A DNA stretch of 64,000 nt from Hemicordylus capensis (GCF_027244095.1 NC_069658.1:360456687-360520686), one strand, 5' to 3'. Shown: positions 21,440-32,374, counted from the first letter of the stretch. Made by a program: numbers and translations. Notes: generated by a model from the letters alone, not told the origin.

Positions 21440-23730
21440 CACCATTGCACAGAACACCAAGCCGGAAGTGAATGAGCCAGAGGTTCCATTTTGAGGTTGT
21501 CCAACTGTGTGAAACTGTGGTTTTGTCACAGGAGCAACCAGAAGTTTTTGAGCTGAAACTGTAATCTGAACCTTTGGTTTGTAGTGAGTTTTGCTGCTCC
21601 AACCTGAGGTTTGAAGGCAGCATCGTGTTGTCCAATTTCTTCCGCTGTTGTAACCTGGGTGTTGTCCTGTGGTTCCTACCAAAACCATAGAGAGGGTACC
21701 TCAGACCAGCCCAGAAATGTGCCAGCTTTATGCCTGCCAATGCTTCTCACTGCCTGCCTCTCTGTGCACTTGCCCCTCTCCCGCCATCTCAGCACTCTTT
21801 GAGCAGTTGCCTGGCAACAGGGACACCATGTTGCTACATCCCAAGCTTCACAGCATGTCAAAAGGAAAAGCCACATTGGGGGATGCCCACTTTCCACTGT
21901 GCCTCATGTTCCCCCCTTTGGCAATCTGCAGGAAAAGGGTATGGGTTGACTAGACGGGCACTTTGTACAGAGGTCTCCAAAAATCAAGTGATGAAGACGT
22001 ATTTGCACAAGCAAATGGAGTCCCAGTGGCACCATAAAACAAGGAGACCTGTTGTTTCACAACAAAGAGAACAATGCCAGGGGACTGATACCTGGGTCTG
22101 GGTTGAAAGGCAGTCACTGGAATTCTTGAGTGGCTCTGCTCTATTTTTTGAACAAATTAGTAGGTGAAGGGAGCCTCAGTCCCTTCCCCTAGGGTGAACT
22201 ATACAGTCTCTGGCATTACTCATGAGAAGCACTGGGATGATGTTTAAGGGGCTGGATCGCTAATAATGTGTGACGATGTCCCTTCTCCCAAGGATCGCTT
22301 TCTCATTAGAGTGGCAGGCCATAAAGAACACATGCGAGCTAGAGAGCTGTCACCGCCCAGCCCATGAAAGCCCCAGGGAAGAGAGCCAGCGTGGTGTAGT
22401 GGTTAGAGTGCTGGACTAGGACCGGGGAGACCCGAGTTCAAATCCCCATTCAGCCATAAAACTAGCTGGGTGACTCTGGGCCAGTCACTTCTCTCTCAGC
22501 CTAACCTACTTCACAGGGTTGTTGTGAAAGAGAAACTCAAGTATGTAGTACACTGCTCTGGGCTCCTTGGAGGAAGAGCGGGATATAAATGTAAAATAAT
22601 AATAATAAAAAATAATAATATCTTTCCAGGTCGTGGTGACTGGACAGCAGGAATGAAAGTGCTCACTCTGGCACTCCTTGTCACATATGCATGTTGATTT
22701 TTGCCCAGTATAACTATCCTGTTTGCCAGGGATCGCTGTAAATAGGGCCTCCCCTCACCCCCCAATTGCCTGCGGTGGCCAATCTGCATATGCTGCAATG
22801 CTGGTCCCAGCCTGGGAATTTTGAATGTGTATTAGGAGCCATCCCTGATCTTGCCAAACTGAGCCCACAGGGAAGCGGCCTGACACATGGACTCCTGGAC
22901 TCCTTCGCAGTCTGTAGGGGCTGAGTGTAGAGGGGAAGGCAAGGAGTGTGAGTTCTGTTTTTAAACAGATATACTGGGGGCCCCATATCAGCAGGGCCCC
23001 ATATAACTGGATGGCCTAACACATGAGGCCACAGGAGACCCAAAGCTCATGGGGCCTCTGGTCCTCCCCAATGGACAGACCCTCTCATGAGAGGATGAAT
23101 CCCCAGCTGGCAAGCCGACACGGGGGCAGAAGTGTGTTGGGGGTTCCTGGACTGCTTTGACCAGGTTTGCCATCACAAGAGCATCCTTTGTCACAGTGGT
23201 CCAAACTCCAGAATCCTTTGCCTGCCCTCATATACATATTCCCTCCTAGGAACTCATCTTGATCCCTTCCCAGAGTAACAGAAAATTAGTGCCCTTCTCC
23301 ATCCCATCATTACCATTAATTGTGATTGTGTGAGATTGTCTGACTATGTGGCACTTGTGAGGGCGGCGGTGCAAATGGTGAGAGGAAAAGGGTTTAAATG
23401 CCATTTAAAAGGGTGAAATTCTCTTTTTCTGCTGAGGGCAGGTGGTCCATGCTGAAAAGGCATGATTGGGCTGGGCACACACCCTTGAATATCATGGCCA
23501 ATGGCTGATGTCCTCCTGATGTGCTGATACCTAGCCCTCAGTCTGCCAACATCAGCGCTATGGTGCTTGCTGGGATGCAGCCTCAGTGCACCAGGAAGAG
23601 GAAGGGGCTCTTTCCCCCTGAAACCAGAGGTTGCCCGGCCCAGGTTGGAAGATAGTCTGCGAGATTATTCCTGGGTTCAGGAATTAACTTCAGGTTCATG
23701 AACCCATGGCTTCACACTATGAGGCATTTT
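21440..23730 (+). repeat. 2.2-kb non-coding repeat, copy A
   Basis: Aligns along its length with 56005-58222 in the same orientation: GTAGTGAGTTTTGCTGCTCC, CAAAACCATAGAGAG, CTCAGACCAGCCCAGAAATG, AAAAGCCACATTGGGGGATG, TGGACAGCAGGAATGAAAG, GGTTCCTGGACT, GATCCCTTCCCAGAGTAACA. The ends are weak inverted repeats (CACAGAACACCAAGCCGG against the complement of CATAGTGTGAAGCC). No long frame. Probably a large non-autonomous DNA transposon. A Sauria SINE sits at 22383-22620. Confidence 0.7.
22383..22620 (+). mobile_element. Sauria SINE, sense
   Basis: Begins GAGCCAGCGTGGTGTAGTGG, with GAGTTCAAATCCCC as B box, GGTGACTCTGGGCCAGTCAC, GGGTTGTTGTGAAAGAG and the tail CTCCTTGGAGGAAGAG, ATATAAATG, then AAT repeats. 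Full length. It interrupts copy A of the 2.2-kb repeat; copy B lacks it, so it is younger than that repeat. Confidence 0.93.
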
Positions 23731-24142
23731 ACATGACCCATGTGAAGCTCCAGGAGGGTTTGTGGGCCTATCCAGGTCTCTCTGCACACCAGCAGCCTCC
23801 AAGCCTTGGGCAGCCAGATCGGCCGCCCACATGACTGCCGGCTCTGTCAGGTTCAGTCAGTTCCAGGATGCCAAGAGACCCCTGAGGCCAGTAGGCTGGC
23901 TGCAGCCTAACTGTCATGGGTCTACTCGTGTGTTGTTGCTGTGTGCTATGGTGGCACACGAGCAAAAAACCCAAGGTTAATGGAGCACTCATCCTGTTAA
24001 CCTAATTTAAGGGGAGGAGGAATTAAGTGGGCTAGCCACCTTGGAACCACCAGGCTCACGTGCAAGCCCAGTGGTTCTCCCAATCAGTAGAAAGTGGGGT
24101 ATGCTCCCTTAGTCTGCTTTCTCCTAATCATGGGAATAGCTT
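23731..24142. mobile_element. Multi-hairpin DNA element
   Basis: Left end GAGGCATTTTACATGACCC; right end is the complement of GAAGCTATTCCCATGATT. The hairpin GAACCACCAGGCT / AGCCCAGTGGTTC at about 24044-24077 matches a segment of the 24773 copy. It abuts copy A of the 2.2-kb repeat. Confidence 0.55.
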
Positions 24143-24157
24143 CATCTTCTAGAAAGG

Positions 24158-24159
<2 letters not shown>

Positions 24160-24199
<40 letters not shown>

Positions 24200-24203
24200 G
24201 TGC
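24160..24203. repeat. (GT)n microsatellite
   Basis: About 22 TG units with one GC interruption. Confidence 0.97.
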
Positions 24204-24389
24204 AGGGCTGATACACATCCCAGGAAGTTAATTCCACAAGCCTGGTCCTACCACAAAGAAGGCTCTGTTCCTGGAACCACCAAGAAAATTTGCATTAAAG
24301 GCAGAGAGAAAGGCCTGAACTGTAGATCTGAGTGTCCAGGTAGATTCACTTGGGTAAAACTTGGTTAAGCATAGTAATGTGCACTTATC

Positions 24390-24520
24390 ACATTTGAATT
24401 CTATCCATCCTTTGAGGAGCTCAAGGTAGCATTCATAATGCTATCCCATTTCATTCTCACAACAACTCGATGAGGTGGGTTAGGTTAAAAAAAAGCCACC
24501 CAGTGTACTTCATGAATGAA
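24390..24520 (-). repeat. Old Sauria/Bov-B-type fragment, antisense
   Basis: Diverged TTTGAGGAGCTCAAGGT, CATTCTCACAACAACTCGAT, GAGGTGGGTTAGG and CACCCAGTGTACTTCATGA correspond to the middle of an antisense Sauria SINE. Both ends are lost. Confidence 0.55.
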
Positions 24521-24772
24521 CATCTATTGATTTCCAGAGGCTAAAAAAGTATGTGTTACATTCAACACATGTATTAAAACCGGAATTTCTACTTCTATGG
24601 AAAAGCAACTTTGTTGAAGGTGATTTGTTGTGGGGAAATGGTGAGAAGAGGAGTAAACATATGCCTGGATTCCTGCAGAGAGTAAAATGGCAGAAAAGCA
24701 GTGTCTCCCACCATTTCCTAGTTTCAGATTGCCCCCTCCTAAATCCGCTTCTCCCTCAGAGAAGCAGCCATT

Positions 24773-25285
24773 GGGGCTATTCCCACAATCAGGCAAAATC
24801 GGGCTAGGGAAGCATAGCCCGATTTTGCCTGATTGTGGGAGCCACCCACAATCGCAGGTGAGCCCAGTGGCTCCCAGGCGGTTAACCCACCTAAGTATCC
24901 CTGCCCTAAAACCGGGTTTGCAGAGCGAGCGCTCCGCAAACCCGGTTTTCAAAATCATGAGTAGCCGTGGCATGGCTCTGTGCCGTGGCTACTCATGACT
25001 AGACCCCCGGAGGGGAGGCGAAAAGCTGCCTCCCAGCTCCGGGGGTCTCTCTAGCATGCCCTGCGCACTCGCTCAGGGCATGCTGGAGCTTCTGGGGGCC
25101 GATTGGCCCCTGCTTCCCCCAGCCCCCTCCCTCTCCGTCACGGAGCTGGCAATCGTGTGGGTGGCTGATCCGGCCGCCCAGGGCTCCCGCCCTGCTCGTG
25201 TGCAGGGAGAGCGGGCTTAGCCTGCTCTCCCTGCTCACTCTCACAAGCCGGGTCTCACTGATCCTGAGACCCGGCTCATTGAGTT
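24773..25285. mobile_element. Multi-hairpin DNA element, best preserved
   Basis: Starts GGGGCTATTCCCACAATC. It holds successive hairpins: (1) perfect 25-bp arms 24781-24805/24816-24840; (2) 24908-24927/24930-24949, 19 of 20; (3) 24955-24972/24981-24998, 16 of 18; (4) 25001-25012/25037-25048, perfect, with a nested 7-bp stem; (5) 25053-25063/25074-25084, perfect; (6) 25203-25215/25221-25233, 12 of 13; (7) 25246-25257/25265-25276, perfect. A 6-bp GGGGCC stem with loop GATT lies at 25095-25110. GC-rich, no protein. The right end is uncertain. The mostly perfect arms suggest a young copy or selection on folding. Confidence 0.8.
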
Positions 25286-26109
25286 TTAATGCACACATTT
25301 GCTTGTAACATTTGGCCCCGATCACTATAATAGATTGGAACCTGTTGTTAGGCCGATGTTAATAATCCATGCAGATTATATGCAGGATTGCTTTAGCTTT
25401 TGCTCCAGAAATGAAAGGAGAATGAAACAATGCTACAAGTGGTTTATCATTATAGTACACACATATAGTATAGTATGCTACATTTGTTAACCTTCAAGGT
25501 GTCACAGCATCTATTTGTTGCTTTTGCTGCTGCAACAGGTTAGCACAGCTATCCCTTCAGAAGTTCTTCCCTCCCTGTAGACCTCAACCTGGCCTTGCTT
25601 CCTTGAGTGCTGTTTCTGATGTTAGATGTTTATCTTGAGAAATATGCTAAAGATGTGTGTCAGTTATGAGTGGGTGAACATGTATGCATTTTAGTGCCCA
25701 AATATCATTCAGTGGGGGTGGAAGATACCTCTGGCCATTATTCAGTTGCATCTGTGCCCAAATATGGCTATACTATTTCCTAAGTTACTGTAGCATTGCA
25801 CAGGCATTTGCTACATGTGGTGGTAGGTTGGGATCATGCCTGCCAGGTTGTCAAGCACAGACTCACCTGTTTGAAGGATGAGCTGCACAGGGACACAGTT
25901 GTACTCTGGCAATGCATGGCCTCCGAATACTTGATTTAGATACCCTGCAAAAACGGAGGTTACATATTGTGTGAGTACAAAGTCTACACACCTTGAGGTG
26001 TATGCATGTGAGACACTGCATAGTTGGGGCTTAAGTAAATGGAGATTGGGAGCAGTAATGGGGTGGGGCTCCAGGTATGTTCCCAACCTCCCTTCTATGT
26101 AGAAAATGT
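25286..26109. other. No gene or clear repeat seen
   Basis: AT-rich DNA; no exon recognised. Confidence 0.45.
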
Positions 26110-26360
26110 AGGAACATAAGAGCCCTGGTGGATCAGGTCAAATGTCAATCTAGTCCAGCATCATGTTTCCCACAGTGGTCAACCAGATGCCTCTGGGAAG
26201 TCCATCAGCACCAGATGACAACAGACCACAATCACCCATATTTAGCTCCTCTGCAGAGGATTTAGAGGCACATTGCCCCTGAAGCTGCAGGGAGCATATC
26301 ATACAACTAGTAGACTTTGGTAGACTTGTTCCCCATGATTTGCCCAATCCCCTTTAAAAG
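26110..26360 (-). mobile_element. CR1 3' end, old, antisense
   Basis: On the minus strand it reads as a diverged CR1 3' UTR. On the plus strand, AGGAACATAAGAGCCCTGGT, GGATCAGGTCA, CAATCTAGTCCAGCATC and CACAGTGGTCAACCAGATGC correspond to the CR1 end at 43205-43480. No coding part remains. Confidence 0.7.
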
Positions 26361-28688
26361 AAGTACGACCTTTGTCCATCCTAAATCTTCTGCTAATGTC
26401 ATTTGTACATGACTGATGGCAAGCAAGGCAAGGGTCAGTCAATGTAATCACAGAAGCGGGTAATGCAATAGCAGAAGAGAAGGATAATTGGAGAGATGTG
26501 GCTGAAGGCGACAAAACTACAATAAAGAGTAAATGAAAATCCTCTCTGGGTTTTCCCCAGAAGAAACTTAAATTATCTCTGACTCTAAGGTTTCCTTCCA
26601 AGGTGAAATTCTGGAGAATTTTCTCAGATAGTTTTTCCACATCTGACAAATCCCCTCATTTCAAGACACGGACTGGTCTGGTAATTTACAGAGAAAATTA
26701 CATGACATTTCCTATCTACCATAGCTTCTGCTAGAGGAGTGCTTTGCTTCTGGGAGGATTTGTGTGCCATGGGAGGAGCTAGCCAATAGCTCTCTTTATT
26801 CCTTACTTTCACTCTCCCCAGTCACCCACAGGGACACAGAAAACAAATAATGCACATGCGGTCCGTTAATATGGGGAAATATATTCTTCTTCCAGAAGAG
26901 GGAGCCAAGCCCACACTAAAGTCTGTGTTGCTTGAAGTTAGTGAACAATGATCTGCAGAGAGTGAAAGTGGCTATGTGGAGTGTGTGTGAGTGTGTATTG
27001 GGGGGGTGGGGTGGGGAGTGGAGACGAAAGAAACCAGAAATAAACCAGCAGCAAAAAGATGAGGTGAGTGTTGTGCTTTCAGCTGGGAGCTTGTAACATC
27101 AGCGCCTCACAACAGCCGTACTGTGGGATAAATGACTTCTCTGTGTTGGTAAGTTAATGCTGGAGGGCAAAGACAAATCTCAGACCTTGGTGTCAGATTG
27201 AACTATGTGTGTTTTGTTTGTGGGAGTTGGGGTTCATGGCTAGGTGGGGGAGTTTCTTGGCACTGATTAGATGATTAAAAGGGGAAAAAATTCTGCTTAG
27301 GAGTGTTGGAATGCCTGTATTCTAATATGCCTATATTTTTATGGGTATGTTTAAGTATTTTAACGTATTTATGTGTGGCTATGCACAATCATACATAAAG
27401 TGTGTATGCGTGCTGAATGGCATTGACCACTGACTACGTTCTGGCCTTGTTTGGTGCATACTTAAACATTCCAAAACAACATATTTATCGCCTAAGTCCA
27501 TGACTGTCAGGATAAACTGACATATCTTGACTCTTTAGAGAGGTGAAAGTGCTACTGAGATTAATACAGCAGTGGACAGTTTAAATAAATATGGTATCCT
27601 CAGAAACGGGATATATTGGTAATAATTATTCTATTAATCTTTCCATTGTGTATGTGTACTGCATATATGTTTATTTGCTACAGAGGAATAAGAAAGAGGC
27701 TATGTACAGTGCTTCTTTATGAGAAAGCTTCTTGGATTTTAAGGTCAGGTAATTTGAAAGATTACTGCTTGTAAATTTTACTGCCTCATACCTGGATTTC
27801 CCTCCTCTGTGATTTAGGAAAAAGACCTCAAACAGAGAGACCTTTTCTAGCAAGGTGATGTTGCTACCCACTACCCTAGGCAGGAAGAAGCCTGTGCCAT
27901 CAGGGTCCCTCACTCGGCAAGAAGGACCTGGGATCAGCGATGTAAATCAAAGAGTAGAGAGCAGGAAACCCTGAAAAAAGCTGTTGGATCTGGGCACTTT
28001 GAAATGAAGAGAGACTATGATTATGACCTAATCTCTGGGGAGCAACAATAATGGGGCTATAACTGCAAGGTGAATTATTCTCAGAGTGCCATGGAGAATA
28101 GCTTGACAGCAAAGAACCCAAGCTAACTTAGTAACTCACTTATATTTAATACAGTAGCCACTGGCTAGAAAACTGCATCAAGGGCCAAAGGGATTTGTAC
28201 TCAGGTTCCACCACCCTACTACTCCCCGCCTTCCTTTCTCCAATGAAGACGAAAAGGCAACCTAAGACTCTCCAAGATCTTTGCCAGAGAGTCTGAAATA
28301 TTGTGCCTTTGATTGGGATGATTTCATCCTGATGGGCCACTTCAACAGGATGTACAAAGCGTGACTTGGGTGATGAGCATTCAGACAGGACTGACTTGAG
28401 GCACAGAGTTTGCACATGAATCATGAGGGATGGCTGGAATTGAAGGAGCCTGTCCATGTCCTGTCTTTGGAAGACTAATGTTAAAGAAGAACTCTTGAAA
28501 GTTTCATCTGATGGCTTTTGCTGAAAAATTAACACCTGCTGGTCCACGCATCTGCCTACCTGATGTAATGCAGCCTGCCTGCTGTGATTGTATCTCTTTG
28601 CTTTGCTATGCAATTGGAGTTCTAAATTATAAAGTATAAAGAAAAATGTTCTTTCCTGGAAAAGAAGAGAGCATCAAAAGTAAAAAAG
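26361..28688 (+). promoter_or_regulatory. DRD1: DRD1 5' flank and probable 5' UTR exon region
   Basis: About 2.3 kb free of recognisable transposons, in contrast to the rest of the window, which fits conserved or constrained flanking DNA of DRD1. The first 5' UTR exon would end at 28688, at the donor AAAAAAG/GTAGGA. Strong donor-like sites also occur at 27064 (GATGAG/GTGAGT) and 27149 (TTG/GTAAGT) and could serve alternative longer introns. No TATA box or GC-box cluster can be assigned, and the transcription start is not visible by eye. Confidence 0.45.
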
Positions 28689-28778
28689 GTAGGATTCACA
28701 AATTCTTCCTTTCAAAAAACTCATGATCCCTTATATATTTAATATCTTCAAATGTAAATTTGTTTTCTTTGTCTCTAG
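28689..28778 (+). other. DRD1: Probable 5' UTR intron of DRD1, 90 bp
   Basis: Donor GTAGGA at 28689. The acceptor TTTTCTTTGTCTCTAG ends at 28778 with a strong pyrimidine tract, and a TGTAAAT branch-like motif lies about 20-25 nt upstream. Mammalian DRD1 is known for a single small intron of about 115 bp in the 5' UTR, roughly 500-600 bp upstream of the start codon. Here the intron lies 628-717 bp upstream of 29406. Size and position agree, but no transcript evidence is available. Confidence 0.55.
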
Positions 28779-29352
28779 GACTGTGATTCTTAGACAATGT
28801 GGAACAATACAAGGAGTTGATTCCCGAGGCTACCTATAAAGAGAACTGACGTTTTAATTTCAGAGCAGAAAGGTATGAAGGCTGAAAGGGTATTAAAATG
28901 TCCCACCAATTAGAGGGATGGAAAATTATATTAGAAACAAAAGCACCTAATGCGTTACGCTTCAATAGATCTGAAGGGCTAGTTAAATGGACACTGGATA
29001 AACTGAATCAATAGCCTATTTAAGTGAGGATACATGTAAGCTGGAAGGTGATTGTTCCCCTGGTCTGCTGAGTTTATTTGTACAGAACTCTCTGAGGATT
29101 TTTCTGCTGGCCTGTTCCTCTTAGAATATTCTATCTTAGGCTGAAATCCAGAAAAAATTGCTGGGGGGGAAATGACAGTGATGGTCAACTTCAGCTACTT
29201 GCAACAGAATGTCTGATGTTTCTTAATGAGATTTCTGAGGATGATGGCATCCCTCTCAAGGGTGAAGAGACTATAGCACAAGCCTTAAAGGACTACTGGG
29301 TGGTGAGTAATTAATGGACACCTGATGTCTATTTTGTAAGCTCTGCAAGGAC

Positions 29353-29361
29353 ATGAGCTGA
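29353..29361 (+). promoter_or_regulatory. Minimal upstream ORF ATG-AGC-TGA
   Basis: A two-codon upstream ORF ends in a TGA whose last A is the first base of the in-frame ATG at 29361 (ATGAGCTGATG). The main start at 29406 follows 45 bp after that ATG. The arrangement would allow termination-coupled reinitiation, but the function is inferred only. Confidence 0.5.
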
Positions 29362-29405
29362 TGTCATCACAAATCCAATGCTATGATATTGCCTCAGGAG
29401 AAAAT

Positions 29406-30764
29406 ATGACTTGGAACAACACCACTATGGACGGGGAAGGGTTGTTTGTGAAAAGGGATTCCTGCTTCCGAATCCTCACCGGCTGCTTTCTCTCCTTGCT
29501 GATACTCTCCACGCTGCTAGGGAACACCCTGGTCTGTGCAGCTGTCATTAAGTTCCGCCATCTGAGGTCCAAGGTCACCAACTTCTTTGTGATTTCCCTG
29601 GCGGTCTCGGACCTTTTAGTAGCAGTCTTGGTAATGCCTTGGAAAGCTGTTGCAGAGATAGCTGGATTCTGGCCTTTTGGATCATTCTGTAACATCTGGG
29701 TCGCATTTGATATCATGTGTTCTACAGCCTCCATCTTAAATCTGTGTGTCATTAGTGTGGACAGATATTGGGCCATCTCCAGTCCATTTAGATATGAGAG
29801 GAAAATGACTCCCAGAGCAGCTTTTATCATGATCAGCGTGGCATGGACTTTGTCTGTGCTGATTTCTTTCATCCCAGTGCAACTGAACTGGCACAAGGCT
29901 AAAACCACAAGTTTCTTAGACCTGAATGCCAGTTTCCAAGGTGTAGCCATGGACAACTGTGATTCCAGTTTAAATAGGATGTACGCCATCTCTTCTTCCC
30001 TCATTAGCTTTTACATCCCAGTGGCCATCATGATAGTAACCTATACAAGGATATACCGGATTGCTCAAAAACAAATAAGACGCATTTCAGCTTTGGAAAG
30101 GGCAGCGGTGCATGCGAAGAACTGCCAAACCACCACCGGCAATGGAAACAGTATGGATTGCCAGCAGCCAGAAAGTTCCTTCAAAATGTCCTTCAAAAGA
30201 GAAACAAAAGTCTTAAAGACGTTGTCAGTGATCATGGGGGTGTTTGTATGCTGCTGGTTACCGTTTTTCATACTGAACTGCATGGTGCCCTTCTGTGAGT
30301 CCAGTATACCATCCAGGGGAGCAGAACCTTTTTGTATTAGTTCGACCACATTTGATGTTTTTGTTTGGTTTGGATGGGCCAATTCCTCGCTGAACCCCAT
30401 CATTTATGCCTTCAATGCAGATTTCCGCAAGGCATTTTCAACTCTCTTGGGATGCTACAGACTCTGTCCCACTTCCAGCAATGCTATAGAGACAGTTAGT
30501 ATCAACAACAATGGGGGCGTCGCCTTTTCCAGTCAGCTTGAGCCCAGAGGGTCCAGTCCCAAAGAGTGTAATTTGGTTTATCTGATCCCACATGCTGTTA
30601 TATGCCCAGAAGACGATGACATTCTGAGAAAAGAAGAGGAGGGGGAGCTATCTAAAACGCTGGAGAAACTGTCTCCAGCTCTATCAGGTATCTTGGATTT
30701 CGAAGCTGATGTATCTTTGGAAAAAATCAATCCCATCACTCAAAACGGTCAACATAAAACCTGA
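29406..30764 (+). CDS. DRD1: D(1A) dopamine receptor
   Basis: A class A GPCR of the plasma membrane; in this family dopamine binding activates Gs/Golf and adenylyl cyclase. The 452-residue protein (human 446) is nearly identical to mammalian D1 through the membrane core. Visible features: N-terminal sequons at Asn4/Asn5; TM1 with [12 protein letters not shown]2 LAVSDLL; TM3 Asp102 (amine-binding Asp3.32 in WVAFDIMCS) and DRY at 119-121; ECL2 with NAS (about Asn174) and the disulphide Cys in DNCDSS; TM5 serines in [14 protein letters not shown]3 [18 protein letters not shown]6 [12 protein letters not shown]7 [11 protein letters not shown]; palmitoylation-type cysteines in LLGCYRLCP; a long tail ending [12 protein letters not shown]3 is about four residues longer than in human. 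The coding region is one exon, normal for D1. I chose ATG 29406 (A at -3, length matches orthologues); an in-frame ATG at 29361 would add 15 residues. DRD5 is excluded by the sequence of the tail and loops. Confidence 0.98.
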   Translation: MTWNNTTMDGEGLFVKRDSCFRILTGCFLSLLILSTLLGNTLVCAAVIKFRHLRSKVTNFFVISLAVSDLLVAVLVMPWKAVAEIAGFWPFGSFCNIWVAFDIMCSTASILNLCVISVDRYWAISSPFRYERKMTPRAAFIMISVAWTLSVLISFIPVQLNWHKAKTTSFLDLNASFQGVAMDNCDSSLNRMYAISSSLISFYIPVAIMIVTYTRIYRIAQKQIRRISALERAAVHAKNCQTTTGNGNSMDCQQPESSFKMSFKRETKVLKTLSVIMGVFVCCWLPFFILNCMVPFCESSIPSRGAEPFCISSTTFDVFVWFGWANSSLNPIIYAFNADFRKAFSTLLGCYRLCPTSSNAIETVSINNNGGVAFSSQLEPRGSSPKECNLVYLIPHAVICPEDDDILRKEEEGELSKTLEKLSPALSGILDFEADVSLEKINPITQNGQHKT

Positions 30765-31282
30765 GGTCCTTTGTTAATCCATCAAAATGTAACCATCTGA
30801 GAAAGATATTAAGGCGTTCTCTGTAAAAAAAAAAAAAAAAAAAGTGTGCTATTGTGAAAGTAAAAGCCATCACTCAAAAGCCCAGAGCTCAATTTGCTGC
30901 TGTTTGACAGAAGCATAACATGTAAAAACTAAGATTTCCAACTTGCATATGTTGTATTTAGGGTTGCTCTGTGTTCAGCCTGAATGGAAATGGATCTAAG
31001 CTGTGTAGATACAGTGCAACAAAAACAGCTTGATAAATATTTGCAGAAACTGAACTGTGGGAAGTGAATACATGTTACATGATGAAAAAAATGTATTAAA
31101 CTAAATATGAGGTTCCCATTTGACTTGCATAGTTGTTCATGGCTGTTTATAGGTTGCGAGTAAAGTTTGGTGAATTGTCAGGGTAGGTGGATGCCTTTAT
31201 AAATGATTTCTGAACATCAACTGAGCCTTATAGCAAGAATGGAATATTTTTAATAGTAGGAAGAAAATGTGTCAAGACCAGC

Positions 31283-31305
31283 GTTATTTATTTATTAATT
31301 ATTTT
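31283..31305 (+). promoter_or_regulatory. AU-rich element in DRD1 3' UTR
   Basis: TTATTTATTTATTAATTATT contains overlapping ATTTA pentamers of the kind that control mRNA decay through AU-binding proteins. Effect here inferred. Confidence 0.55.
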
Positions 31306-31719
31306 AAATGGCTATTTTTCATATGTTACAATAAATCTAGCTTTATTTATCTTCTTTTAATATATGTTTAAAGAATGGGGGATTTCTAGGGTCTCACTCA
31401 CTGTATTTCGACCAGTTCACTAGTCAGCACTTTATAAAAGGAGAATTTGGAAAGCCAGCTTTGCTTGGATAGCTCAAAAACTGGTAGTAGTTCAAAGCAT
31501 AGCAAAAGATGATGAATCAACAATGCTGTGTAACAACAGTGAGGTATTTTTGTGGGTGGGTGCTTCAACAATATAGGACCAGAGTTGACTGAATGACAAG
31601 TTGTAAAAGCCGTGCCCTTATTGAAACAAATTACTGCTCTTTATTTTGAAGTTTCATGTTATGTTGACTTTGCTTGAATGTCAGCATGTGAAACTGTATA
31701 TAGTATACCTTTATATATG

Positions 31720-31725
31720 AATAAA
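31720..31725 (+). terminator. Likely DRD1 poly(A) signal AATAAA
   Basis: AATAAA in TATATGAATAAAACC, about 955 bp after the stop codon. Alternatives are at 31330 and 31802. Confidence 0.5.
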
Positions 31726-32042
31726 ACCTTTAAAGATGAATCAGTCTAAGGGGGGAAAAACCTGCCTTAGTTAACCAACACTAGTATTTGCCGTTTTGTA
31801 AAATAAACAACCCCCATCCCACAGACGTTTCTTTATTAAAATCTTGGATATCTTTTCTTGGGAGCATTCCTCTAAAACATGCATTCAGTGAAATGGAAGC
31901 TAGGTCTATCAGCAGCTGTTATCCTTAATAGCTCCATAGAGCCTCCATTTTCATGGATAATATACCTTTGAATACCAGATGCTGGATACAAACAATTAAG
32001 GAAAGCTAATTATTGTATCCGTGTCCTGCTTGCGCACTTCCC

Positions 32043-32122
32043 AGAGGTGGCCATTGTAGGGAACAGGATGCTGCACTCTGAACCCTTGTCTGATCCAGCA
32101 AGATTTTCTTATGAAAATGGTA
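32043..32122 (+). mobile_element. CR1 3' end fragment, old
   Basis: AGAGGTGGCCATTGTAGGGA, ACAGGATGCTGCACTCTGAA and TCTGATCCAGCAAGATTTTC, TTATG match the last 80 bp of the CR1 3' UTR with divergence. Confidence 0.7.
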
Positions 32123-32374
32123 ATAAGAAATCAGAAATCATGATGCCATCCCTTTTACTGAAGCTAAATCATGCTGTTTCCCTGATCCTGTATCTCATTT
32201 GGAATGCCTTGAAATGTGATACTGTAGTGGTTTTTTTGTTTGCGGCCCTGAATAAATAGTGCCTAATTTCTGTTCTAGATTCAGAGGTAGTGAATGGAGC
32301 AGCAAAACCCTATTCCACAGCCATCTGAGCTCTAAAAAAATGTTGCCAATATTTATCTTTCAGTCATTTGAAAC

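Larger units (their letters stand above)
30765..31745 (+). other. DRD1: DRD1 3' UTR (approximate)
   Basis: Follows the TGA at 30762-30764. It holds a 19-A run at 30825-30843, an AU-rich element at 31283-31305 and possible poly(A) signals AATAAA at 31330, 31720 and 31802. The end is placed just after the signal at 31720. No transposon interrupts it. Confidence 0.6.

Noticed and set aside
22383-22460. tRNA gene
   Set aside because: The head is tRNA-like but joined to the Sauria body, ends in simple repeats and lacks a full cloverleaf.
29381-30403. Minus-strand open frames of 207 and 112 codons across DRD1
   Set aside because: They lie fully inside the DRD1 coding region and have no family resemblance; they are shadows of the receptor frame.
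29406-30764. DRD1 as a processed retrocopy because the coding region is intronless
   Set aside because: D1 receptors are normally intronless in the coding region. The frame is intact, no target duplication flanks it, and a probable 5' UTR intron is present.
30825-30843. A19 run as a poly(A) tail marking a pseudogene end
   Set aside because: The sequence continues as a plausible 3' UTR with AU-rich element and AATAAA signals; no direct repeats flank the gene.
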